Below are positions 1 through 6,045 of a stretch of 11,578 bases of DNA, piece after piece. The stretch covers positions 1 to 11,578 of the forward strand of contig DASQSZ010000162.1 in the NCBI GenBank assembly GCA_035642125.1, in the 5' to 3' direction. Both the position numbers and the translations under genes were made by a program. How positions within the stretch are numbered: the stretch's first letter is position 1; each line of letters begins with the position of its first letter. Under the pieces are notes generated by a model. It ran no database searches. It worked only from the letters and a program-made list of their open reading frames with translations, and had not been told where the DNA came from. The stretch is from CALAED01 sp937891035 (GTDB lineage Bacteria > Actinomycetota > Actinomycetes > Streptosporangiales > Streptosporangiaceae).

Positions 1-163
1 ATACTGTTCAAGAGCCAGCACCGGCCCTCCGGGGTCGGTGAGGATCGCAACATCGCCTGGGCGATCCTTGACGGTGATGACCTCGGCTGCGGCACCGGCG
101 CCCGGGGTCGGTGTGGATCGCGACGTGACGACCGGCGTGCAGGTCGAGGAGATGGTTTCCGTC
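1..163. other. Left-edge stretch with an imperfect 20-bp direct repeat, no clear gene
   Basis: The sequence CCGGGGTCGGTGNGGATCGC occurs at 29-48 and again at 102-121 with one mismatch, 73 bp apart. Because 73 is not a multiple of three, the two copies fall in different reading frames. On the minus strand one frame is open from the dehydrogenase end to the window edge and ends in a stretch reading DVAILTDPGGPVLALEQ. That is faintly like the C-terminal end of a VOC/glyoxalase-type domain, but no start codon or ribosome site supports it. The stretch may be the edge of a neighbouring gene, a decayed fragment, or non-coding. I cannot decide from this window. Confidence 0.3.
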
Positions 164-1315
164 TTAGCGGAGGGGGACCCTGAGGATCTTGTCGTCGTCT
201 GATCGCGGTGAGCCGCGGCCGTCCTGGTTGCTGGTCGAGATCCACAGTGAACCGTCGGGTGCGGTGGCGACCGCGCGCAGCCGGCCGTAGTCGCCGGCGA
301 ACCGCGCGATCGGCTTGCCGGCGGCGCCGCGGCGGCTGAGCGGCACCTGCCACAGCCGTTCGCCGGCCAGCCCGGCCACCCACAGCGAGCCGCCCGCGAA
401 GGCCATCCCCGACGGCGACGCCTCGTCCGTCGTCCAGGTCAGCAGCGGCTCGGTGAACCGCTCGCCGCCGCCGGCGGACCCCTCGACCTCCGGCCAGCCG
501 TAGTTGCGCCCTCGTACGATCCGATTGACCTCGTCGAAGCGGTTCTGGCCGAACTCGCTCGCGAACATCCGTCCGGCGCCGTCCCACGCCATGCCCTGCA
601 CGTTGCGGTGCCCATAGGTGAAGACGCGGGTGCCGAACGGGTTGCCCGGTGCGGGCGAGCCGTCGGGCCGCAGCCGCAGGATCTTTCCGCCCAGCGATTC
701 GCGATCTTGGGCCAGCCCGGGCTCGCCCCGCTCGCCGGTGGAGGCGTAGAGCAGGCCGTCCGGGCCGAACGCCAGCCGCCCACCGTTGTGGTTCCCGCCG
801 TGCGGGATGCCGGTCACGATGTTTCGCAGTCGCTCGACGCCGCCCCCGCTGGGGTAGACGAAACTGGCGATCCTGTTGTCGGAGTCCGAGGTGAAGTAGA
901 CGTACACGAGGCGGTCCCGCAGGAAAGACGGGCTGACCGCGACGCCGAGCAGGCCGCCCTCGCCGATCGCCTCGACGCCGGGCACCCTCCCCACGGTCGT
1001 GACGCGGCCGAACGGCGTCACCCGCAGCAGCCGGGCGCTTTCTCGTTCGGTGACGAGTGCGTCTCCGCCCGGCAGGAAGGCGATCCCCCAGGGAACGGCC
1101 AGGTCGGTGGCCACGACCTGCGGGGTACCGGGCCGGGCGCGTCCCGGCTGGGTCGACGTGCTGGGCAGCGGCGCGGGAGTCATCCCGCCGCCCACCCGCT
1201 CGCTGCCCGAGCCGCCGGAATCGGCGTCGGTCGAGCATCCTGCCAGCGCACATCCGCAGGCCAGCAGGAGTGCGGCGCCGAAGGCGGCGCTGGATCGCGG
1301 TCTCATCGCCGGCAT
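164..1315 (-). CDS. Lipoprotein PQQ-type glucose/sorbosone dehydrogenase
   Basis: Seen: about 383 residues with an N-terminal signal peptide (MPAMRPR, then an Ala/Leu-rich core) ending in a lipobox LAGC, with the acylated Cys at about residue 27. A Ser/Gly/Pro linker follows, then a six-bladed beta-propeller. Family motifs are present: GGNHNGGRLAFGPDG with the expected catalytic His near residue 176, GHRNVQGMAWD near 235, the SEFG..FDEVN segment, and NYGWP near 275. Known of the family: these soluble-type quinoprotein aldose or sorbosone dehydrogenases oxidise sugars using PQQ and calcium. Inferred: the protein is anchored on the outer face of the membrane. The true substrate is unknown, and many actinobacterial members have no assigned one. 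The ATG at 1313-1315 is preferred because GGAGAGG lies just upstream; a GTG at 1328-1330 and an ATG at 1304-1306 are alternatives. It is divergent from the hydroxyacid dehydrogenase gene, with about 100 bp between starts. Confidence 0.85.
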   Translation of the reverse strand: MPAMRPRSSAAFGAALLLACGCALAGCSTDADSGGSGSERVGGGMTPAPLPSTSTQPGRARPGTPQVVATDLAVPWGIAFLPGGDALVTERESARLLRVTPFGRVTTVGRVPGVEAIGEGGLLGVAVSPSFLRDRLVYVYFTSDSDNRIASFVYPSGGGVERLRNIVTGIPHGGNHNGGRLAFGPDGLLYASTGERGEPGLAQDRESLGGKILRLRPDGSPAPGNPFGTRVFTYGHRNVQGMAWDGAGRMFASEFGQNRFDEVNRIVRGRNYGWPEVEGSAGGGERFTEPLLTWTTDEASPSGMAFAGGSLWVAGLAGERLWQVPLSRRGAAGKPIARFAGDYGRLRAVATAPDGSLWISTSNQDGRGSPRSDDDKILRVPLR

Positions 1316-1383
1316 CACACCTCTCCACACCTCTCGTCAAGTCTTACGGACGCGCCGTGGGCGCGGTTCCCGGCTTGACGACA

Positions 1384-1411
1384 TTGAGATCCGCACAGGG
1401 GCCCGTACGAT
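1384..1411 (+). promoter_or_regulatory. Candidate promoter for a leaderless transcript
   Basis: TTGAGA (1384-1389) and TACGAT (1406-1411) are separated by 16 bp, a reasonable spacing for a housekeeping sigma factor. A transcript would be expected to start about 7 nt after the -10 box, at or next to the GTG start at 1419. No ribosome-binding sequence precedes that GTG, which fits a leaderless mRNA, common in actinobacteria. The match was made by eye; a TTGACG at 1375-1380 is badly spaced from the same -10 box. Confidence 0.4.
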
Positions 1412-1418
1412 CTCCACC

Positions 1419-2330
1419 GTGACGACCGTATGGGCCGCGAAGCCCGAGATCGCCGAATTGCTGGCCGATCTGCCGGATGTGACGGTGGATCTGTACGACG
1501 GTGCCGGCGCCGTGCCGGACTCGCTCGACGAGGTCGAGTTCTATGTCCCGGTGCTGCTGCCGACCCCGCCCAGTCTGGAGATCATGGCACGGATGCCGCG
1601 CCTGCGCGTCGTGCAGTTGCAGACCGCGGGTGTCGATCACGTACGTCCGTACCTCCCGGCGGGGGTGACGATGTGCAACGCCCGCGGCGCGCACGACGCG
1701 GGCACCGCGGAGTGGATCGTGGGCGCCATCATCGCCGCGCGCAGGGACTTCCCCGAGTTCGCCCTCGCGCAACAGGAGGGCCGCTGGGCCTACCACCACA
1801 CCGAGACGCTCACCGACGCGCGGATCATGATCGTGGGGTACGGGTCGATCGGGGCGGCCCTGGAGCGTCGCCTCGAGCCGTTCGAGGTGGAGATCGTGCG
1901 GGTGGCGCGGGAGGCGCGTCCCGGCGTGCACGCGGCGGACGAACTGCCGGACCTGCTGCCCGCCGTCGATGTCGTCGTGCTGCTCGTGCCGTCGACGCCC
2001 GCGACCAAGGGCATGGTCGACGCGGAGTTCCTGGCCCGGATGAAGGACGGCGCGCTGCTCGTCAACGCCGCGCGGGGCCCGGTCGTACAGACGTCCGCGC
2101 TGCTGGCGGAGACGAAGGCGGGGCGGCTGCGGGCGGCCGTCGACGTCACCGATCCCGAGCCGCTGCCGCCCGGCCATCCGCTGTGGCGGGCGCCAGGCGT
2201 GTTCATCACGCCGCACGTGGGCGGGTCGACGCCGGCCTCCACGCGACGGGTGGCCGCCCTCGTTCGCGAGCAGTGCGCGCGGTACGTGCGCGGCGAGCCG
2301 CTGCGCAACGTCATCACCGGTTCCTACTAA
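1419..2330 (+). CDS. D-2-hydroxyacid dehydrogenase (phosphoglycerate-dehydrogenase-like)
   Basis: Seen: 303 residues from a GTG start, a normal length for single-domain-pair members. The N-terminal half forms the substrate domain. The Rossmann motif GYGSIG lies at residues 140-145. The catalytic trio of the family is present: Arg219 in NAARGP, Glu247 in DPEP and His266 in TPHVGG. Known of the family: NAD(P)-dependent reduction of 2-keto acids to D-2-hydroxy acids, or the reverse, in the cytoplasm. It lacks a C-terminal ACT or ASB domain, so it is not a typical feedback-regulated SerA; the substrate cannot be named (glyoxylate, hydroxypyruvate and others are possible). The start was chosen because similarity to the family begins at MTTVWAAKPE. 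The frame stays open far upstream, but that part is a shadow of the opposite-strand dehydrogenase. No ribosome site is visible, consistent with a leaderless message. Confidence 0.88.
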   Translation: MTTVWAAKPEIAELLADLPDVTVDLYDGAGAVPDSLDEVEFYVPVLLPTPPSLEIMARMPRLRVVQLQTAGVDHVRPYLPAGVTMCNARGAHDAGTAEWIVGAIIAARRDFPEFALAQQEGRWAYHHTETLTDARIMIVGYGSIGAALERRLEPFEVEIVRVAREARPGVHAADELPDLLPAVDVVVLLVPSTPATKGMVDAEFLARMKDGALLVNAARGPVVQTSALLAETKAGRLRAAVDVTDPEPLPPGHPLWRAPGVFITPHVGGSTPASTRRVAALVREQCARYVRGEPLRNVITGSY

Positions 2331-2842
2331 GGGTTGGATGCGCGGCGAATTCGTGGACCACGTCCCGGCGCGCGGCGTCATGGTGCCAGCCGCCATCTAC
2401 CGCAAATGCAGGACTTTTCGGCATTTCACTGGCGACACGCCGGCCGCCGCGACTACGCGCTGTCGTGCGTTGTCGCCGGGAGGAGGCTCAGCCTCAATCA
2501 CGCCGTGACCTACGGAACGTACATTGTGCACCATGGCAGAACAGCCTGTCGGTGCTGCGCGAGCTGCGGATACCACCGCCTGACGTGCGCGGAGTCGGAA
2601 CAACCCCATCCCCATGATTCGAACCTGGGATCATCACCCCGCTTTCATGACACCAGTGCTAACCCACCGTCGAAGCCGTTGTATGGACGCTGTGCCCAGG
2701 CGGCGGCCGGCCGCGGGAAAGACCGCCGGTCTAGGCCGGTCCAGACCGTCGGCAGGCGAACAGCGGGATTGGTTCGTTAACCGGGTGCTTGGCGCGGGTG
2801 ACCCCGCGATAGCGGACCGGGACCAAAAGGAAGCGAGCTTAG
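2331..2842. other. 512-bp intergenic region, no convincing gene
   Basis: This stretch separates the hydroxyacid dehydrogenase from the cyclic-di-GMP gene. Short open frames exist on both strands, such as a 45-codon minus-strand frame from an ATG near 2533 and a 16-codon plus-strand frame starting MAEQPVG at about 2532. None shows a recognisable family or convincing codon use. It holds a short palindrome GAGGCTCAGCCTC (2483-2495), a tRNA-like relic (listed separately), and an imperfect GC-rich hairpin at 2728-2747 (GGTCTAGG pairing with CCAGACC, with a one-base bulge) about 100 bp before the next start. The hairpin has no T-run, so it is not an obvious terminator. Confidence 0.5.
2604..2668 (-). 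pseudogene. tRNA-like relic (T-arm and partial D-arm)
   Basis: Read on the minus strand, 2612-2628 gives a T-arm: stem CCAGG, loop TTCGAAT, stem CATGG, with four of five pairs. The invariant GGTTCGAATC is intact. About 30 nt upstream is GGTTAGCAC, like a tRNA D-loop and 3' D-stem. However, the anticodon-stem region does not pair, and no 5' acceptor strand complementary to GGATGGG (2605-2611) is found at the right distance. It is therefore not a working tRNA. It could be a decayed tRNA or the tRNA-end fragment left by an integrative element, or chance similarity. Confidence 0.3.
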
Positions 2843-5773
2843 ATGAGCGGCGAGGACGCGAGATGGTTGCCGCGCCGGAGCGTTCCAGCCCGGGCACTGC
2901 CGCTCGGCGTGATCCTTTTGCTCGGCCTGAGCTATGCCTTCATCTCGGCGTTCGGCTGGAGCGAGGGGATGTCCTCGTGGGCCACCCCACTGATCGCGGC
3001 CGGCGCCGCCGCATCGTTGCTGTACGCCGCCTGGCGGCTGCCTGACGTCGCCGCGTCCTGGCCGGCCGCGCGCCGGGGGGCGGTCGCGGCGGCGAGCGCG
3101 GCGTTGCGCTGGTTCGCCCTCGCCGCGGCGTGCTGGTCGGCCGGCACGGCGACGAGCGCGGTCCCCAACGTGCTCAGCCGCACCGGCGTGTCGCTGTCCC
3201 TGGCCGATCTGTTCTTGCTGGCGGGTGCCGGCGCGCTGGCCACCGGGTTCGTCGTGTCGATCCGGCTGGACCGGGCGGCGCGCACCTGGCTGCGGTACGC
3301 CGCCGACACCTTCGTCTGCGCGGCCGCGCTGTTCGTGTTCGGCTGGGTCACCCTGTTCGGCGGGCTGTACGAGCTGTCCGGCGAGAGCGCGGCCGACTTC
3401 GTCATCGAGCTGTTGTTTCCGATCGTCGACGCCGTCCTGATCTGCGGCGTGCTGCCTTTCGTGCTCGGCGCCGGCCGCGTCGTCCGGCGCTCTGCCCTTG
3501 TCGCCTACGCGGCGCTGGTGGCCGTCGCGGTCGCCGACGTCCTCACCACCGTCGCCAGGCTCAAGGGCGGCGACGCCGCGCCGGGCGACCTCGGCAGCCT
3601 CGGCAACCTGGCCGGCCTCGGCGACTTCGCCCGGTTCATCGGCCTGCTGTTGCTCGCCGCCGTCCCCTGGGTGACGCGCGCCGACGCCCCTTGGGTGACG
3701 CGCGCCGACGCCCCCGGCGGGTCGGCGGACGCGGGCGTCGACGGGCCGGCGGGCCGCCACGGGGTACCCGCGACCGGCCACGACGGGCCGGATGGGGCAG
3801 CCCTGGCGGCGGATCAGGGGGCCGTGGCCGGCTATGGGGCCGTCGCGGGTCACGGGGCCGACGGCCGGACGATCGGGCCCGGCCTCGTCCCGGCCACCGC
3901 CGCCGGCGTGGCCGCGGTGTTCCTCGCCGGCCACTCGCTCACCTCGCCAACGCAGCTGCAGCCCGTCGTGCCGGTCGTCGCCGGCCTGGCCATGCTCGTG
4001 TTGCTGGTCCGGCTCGGCGAGCTGCTGTGGGAGAACGAGCGGCTGCGGCGGGCCGTGGACATCGGCGGTGAGCACTTCCGCGCGCTCGCCGAGAGCATCG
4101 ACGACGTCGTGCTTATCTGCGATCTCGACGGCACCGTGCGGTACGCGAGCGCCGGTGCCCAGCGCGCCTTCGACTACGGCCCGGACGAGCTGGTCTCGCG
4201 CCCGCTCCAAGACGTCATCCATCCGGAGGACCTGCCCAGGGTCGAGGAGGCGGTGGCGGAGTTCCTCGGGCGCCGCGACGAGGTGCTGCGCGTCACCTGC
4301 CGGGTGCGCGCCGCCGACGGCACATGGCAGCCGACCGAGTCGACGGTCTCCCGGTACCGCCGGGCCCGCGGCGACCGGCCCCGGCAGCTGCTGATCACCA
4401 CTCGCGATCTCAGCGAGCAGGCGGCGCTGCAGCGTCAGGTCACCCATCTGACCTTCAACGACGGCCCGACCGGTCTGCCCAACCGGGCCTACTTCGAAGA
4501 ACGCGTCCGCGAGGTACTGGCGCGCAAACGTCGAGAGGAGCGGGCCGCCGTCCTGTTCGCCGACGTCGACGGTTTCACCGCCGTGAACGACTCGGCCGGG
4601 CACGCGGCCGGCGATCAGGTCCTCGCCCAGGTGGCCCGCAGAATGCGCGCCGCTGTGCAGGTGGACGACACGGTGGCCCGCTGGGGCGGGGACGAGTTCG
4701 CCGTCCTCGTGGAGAACCCGCCCGATTGCCAGGCCGTCGTCGACCTGGCCGAGCGGCTGTTGCGGGTGGTGTCGGCCGAGCCGTACCGCCTCGGTTCGCG
4801 CGGCATCGTGCTGACCGCGAGCGTCGGGGTCGCGCTGCTCGAGGACGGCATCGACGCGGCCGAGCTGATGCGCAACGGCGACCTGGCGATGGCCAGGGCC
4901 AAGGAGCTGGGCGGCGGCCGGGTTGAGGTCTTCGCCGCGCACATGCACGCCGACGTCGTACGCCGCCTCGAGCTCGGCAGCGACCTGCAGCGGGCGCTGG
5001 CCGAAGAGGAGTTCACCGTCGAGTTCCAGCCGGTGGTGGAGCTGCGCACGTCGCGCGTCACCGGGGTGGAGGCCCTCGTACGGTGGTGGCGGGACGGCGC
5101 CTTCGTGCCTCCGGATGAGTTCATCGGGCGCGCCGAGGAGTCGGGGCTCATGCTCCCGCTCGGCGACTGGATCTTGCGGCAGGCGTGCGCCGAGGTCGCC
5201 CGCTGGCGCGAGGCGTCTTGGGACATCGGGCTTTCGGTGAACTTCACCGCCCGCCAGATCGCGGCGCCGCGTTTCGTCGAGACGGTGGCGGCCGTGCTGG
5301 CCGAGACCGGGCTGCCCCCGCAGGCCCTCACCGCCGAGGTCAAAGAGGAAGTGCTGGTCGAGGACGCCGGCCAGCCGGCACCGCGCCTGTCCGCGCTGCG
5401 CGACCTCGGTGTACGGCTGGCGATCGACGACTTCGGCACCGGGTACGCGTCGCTGGCCTACTTGCGGCAGCTGCCGGTCGACGTGATCAAGATCGACCCA
5501 TCGTTCGTCGCCGGGCTCGACTGCGACGAGACGCTGATGCTGCTGACTCGTACTATCGTCCGGCTCGGGCACGACCTCGGCCTGGTCGTGGTCGCCGAGG
5601 GCATCGAGCGCCCCGACCAGCTCGAGCTGCTGCGGGACATGGGCTGCCCGCGCGGACAGGGTTTCCTCGTGGCCAGGCCGATGGCCGCGCGCCGGGTCGA
5701 GTCGCTGGTGAGCACCGACCGGCGGGGAACGCCGAGCATCCCGCTGCGCGGCCCGATGCTCTCCGCCGGGTAA
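2843..5773 (+). CDS. Membrane PAS-GGDEF-EAL protein (cyclic di-GMP synthesis/hydrolysis)
   Basis: Seen: 976 residues. About eight hydrophobic segments lie between residues 18 and 276. An Asp/Gly/Ala-rich linker (about 277-345) and two more segments (346-366, 373-396) follow. Then come a PAS domain (about 411-525), a GGDEF domain with intact GGDEF at 615-619, and an EAL domain (about 712-960). EAL residues expected for hydrolysis are present: Glu743 of EAL, Asn800, Glu832, Asp862-Asp863, Lys883, Glu919 and Gln939. Known: GGDEF makes cyclic di-GMP from two GTP; EAL cleaves it to pGpG. Both domains keep their key motifs, so either activity or both are possible. The inhibitory RxxD site before GGDEF reads QVDD, so product inhibition at that site is probably absent. 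The usual ELTES reads EVKEE. The start is ATG 2843, with AAGGA about 11 nt upstream. It probably senses a membrane or PAS-bound signal; the signal is unknown. Confidence 0.9.
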   Translation: MSGEDARWLPRRSVPARALPLGVILLLGLSYAFISAFGWSEGMSSWATPLIAAGAAASLLYAAWRLPDVAASWPAARRGAVAAASAALRWFALAAACWSAGTATSAVPNVLSRTGVSLSLADLFLLAGAGALATGFVVSIRLDRAARTWLRYAADTFVCAAALFVFGWVTLFGGLYELSGESAADFVIELLFPIVDAVLICGVLPFVLGAGRVVRRSALVAYAALVAVAVADVLTTVARLKGGDAAPGDLGSLGNLAGLGDFARFIGLLLLAAVPWVTRADAPWVTRADAPGGSADAGVDGPAGRHGVPATGHDGPDGAALAADQGAVAGYGAVAGHGADGRTIGPGLVPATAAGVAAVFLAGHSLTSPTQLQPVVPVVAGLAMLVLLVRLGELLWENERLRRAVDIGGEHFRALAESIDDVVLICDLDGTVRYASAGAQRAFDYGPDELVSRPLQDVIHPEDLPRVEEAVAEFLGRRDEVLRVTCRVRAADGTWQPTESTVSRYRRARGDRPRQLLITTRDLSEQAALQRQVTHLTFNDGPTGLPNRAYFEERVREVLARKRREERAAVLFADVDGFTAVNDSAGHAAGDQVLAQVARRMRAAVQVDDTVARWGGDEFAVLVENPPDCQAVVDLAERLLRVVSAEPYRLGSRGIVLTASVGVALLEDGIDAAELMRNGDLAMARAKELGGGRVEVFAAHMHADVVRRLELGSDLQRALAEEEFTVEFQPVVELRTSRVTGVEALVRWWRDGAFVPPDEFIGRAEESGLMLPLGDWILRQACAEVARWREASWDIGLSVNFTARQIAAPRFVETVAAVLAETGLPPQALTAEVKEEVLVEDAGQPAPRLSALRDLGVRLAIDDFGTGYASLAYLRQLPVDVIKIDPSFVAGLDCDETLMLLTRTIVRLGHDLGLVVVAEGIERPDQLELLRDMGCPRGQGFLVARPMAARRVESLVSTDRRGTPSIPLRGPMLSAG
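3668..3712 (+). repeat. In-frame 24-bp tandem repeat in the GGDEF-EAL gene
   Basis: The segments 3668-3688 and 3692-3712 are identical, 24 bp apart, and encode PWVTRADA twice in a row (residues 275-290) right after the eighth hydrophobic segment. The period is a multiple of three, so the frame is kept. The following Gly/Ala/Asp-rich linker is also internally repetitive (GAVAGYGAVAGHGADG). This suggests slippage-driven growth of a flexible loop. Confidence 0.9.
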
Positions 5774-5790
5774 GCCGTCTGGGCGCTCTC

Positions 5791-5807
5791 GTCTCATGGA
5801 GTGAGAC
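5791..5807. promoter_or_regulatory. Palindrome upstream of the ilv leader, candidate operator
   Basis: GTCTCA-TGGAG-TGAGAC is a perfect 6-bp inverted repeat with a 5-nt centre, about 50 bp before the leader peptide's ribosome site. Possible promoter elements nearby are weak: AAGGAT (5817-5822) could be a -10 with the palindrome over its -35, or TTGACC (5823-5828) could be a -35 without a good -10. A regulator binding here would sit at the promoter. IclR-family regulators of leucine and branched-chain genes (NdgR/AreB/LtbR) are candidates by analogy only. Confidence 0.4.
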
Positions 5808-5858
5808 ATTCCGTCCAAGGATTTGACCACCGACCGTCAGTGCTGCGAGGGTTTATCC

Positions 5859-5906
5859 GTGCATCACAGTCTCCTGATTCTCGTACTTGGTCAGCGCGCA
5901 GGCTGA
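5859..5906 (+). CDS. Branched-chain amino acid leader peptide (attenuator)
   Basis: A GTG start preceded by GCGAGGG, with 7-8 nt spacing, opens a 15-codon frame reading MHHSLLILVLGQRAG, then TGA. Codons 5-10 are Leu-Leu-Ile-Leu-Val-Leu, all products of the downstream pathway. The frame ends within a perfect hairpin that is followed at once by an intrinsic terminator, about 140 bp before ilvB. This is the classic arrangement for transcription attenuation. Low charged Leu, Ile or Val tRNA would stall the ribosome on these codons and change the RNA fold. Leader peptides of this kind are known or predicted upstream of ilvBNC in several actinobacteria. It is too short for ordinary gene finders, and its sequence need not be conserved beyond the control codons. 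Confidence 0.85.
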   Translation: MHHSLLILVLGQRAG

Positions 5907-5926
5907 TCTGGTACCGCCTGCGCGCT
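5893..5926 (+). promoter_or_regulatory. Perfect 11-bp attenuator hairpin over the leader peptide end
   Basis: AGCGCGCAGGC (5893-5903) is an exact reverse complement of GCCTGCGCGCT (5916-5926), with a 12-nt loop. The 5' arm covers leader codons 12-15, and the stop codon (5904-5906) opens the loop. A ribosome stalled on the Leu/Ile/Val codons would lie over or next to the 5' arm and stop this stem forming. It ends directly where the terminator begins, so it may act as a pause or partner hairpin. Confidence 0.7.
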
Positions 5927-5960
5927 CCCCTCGACAGCCGAAAGGCTCGGGGGGTTTTTT
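5927..5960 (+). terminator. Intrinsic terminator in the ilvB leader (attenuator)
   Basis: CCCCTCG (5927-5933) pairs with CGGGGGG (5948-5954), including one T-G pair. After a two-base bulge, AGCC (5936-5939) pairs with GGCT (5944-5947) around a GAAA loop. Six T residues follow directly (5955-5960). This is a strong Rho-independent terminator located before, not after, the operon's first gene, as expected for an attenuator. Confidence 0.9.
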
Positions 5961-6045
5961 GTTGGCCGCCCACCCATCGTCGATTCGGACCCCACGAGTT
6001 GATACAGACCTCACCACCCCTCCCAGCCCGACAAGGAAAAGACAG

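Larger units (their letters stand above)
5842..5938 (+). promoter_or_regulatory. Candidate antiterminator pairing in the ilv leader
   Basis: The segment 5842-5851 (GCTGCGAGGG) can pair with 5928-5938 (CCCTCGACAGC) over 10 bp, with a single bulged A at 5934. The downstream partner is most of the 5' arm of the terminator, so this pairing and the terminator cannot coexist. The upstream partner contains the leader peptide's ribosome site (GCGAGGG). The pairing encloses the leader peptide frame and the hairpin at 5893-5926. The complementarity is seen directly; its regulatory role is inferred. Confidence 0.5.

Noticed and set aside
999..1418. Extension of the hydroxyacid dehydrogenase frame upstream of GTG 1419
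   Set aside because: The extension lies over the opposite-strand lipoprotein gene and adds 140 residues unlike the family. Similarity begins at 1419.
1344..2396. A 350-codon minus-strand open frame opposite the hydroxyacid dehydrogenase
   Set aside because: It is a shadow of a gene with intact catalytic residues; its composition is dominated by Arg, His, Gly and Gln.
2526..2582. A small plus-strand protein MAEQPVGAARAADTTA
   Set aside because: It has no clear ribosome site and no recognised family, and its 16 codons lie in a non-coding stretch.
2604..2676. A functional tRNA gene on the minus strand
   Set aside because: The anticodon stem does not pair and no acceptor 5' strand matches, so only a relic is supported.
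2777..5830. A 1017-codon open frame on the minus strand opposite the cyclic di-GMP gene
   Set aside because: It is antisense to a clear PAS-GGDEF-EAL gene. Its translation is rich in Arg, Gly, His and Gln with no domain, as expected for a shadow frame in high-GC DNA.
5927..5960. Terminator belonging to the upstream cyclic di-GMP gene
   Set aside because: It lies over 150 bp after that gene and directly after a branched-chain leader peptide, so an attenuator explains it better, although it could also stop readthrough from upstream.
5887..6045. Extension of ilvB upstream of ATG 6046
   Set aside because: It would run through the attenuator hairpin and terminator, and the added residues do not resemble the family. 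AAGGA supports 6046.
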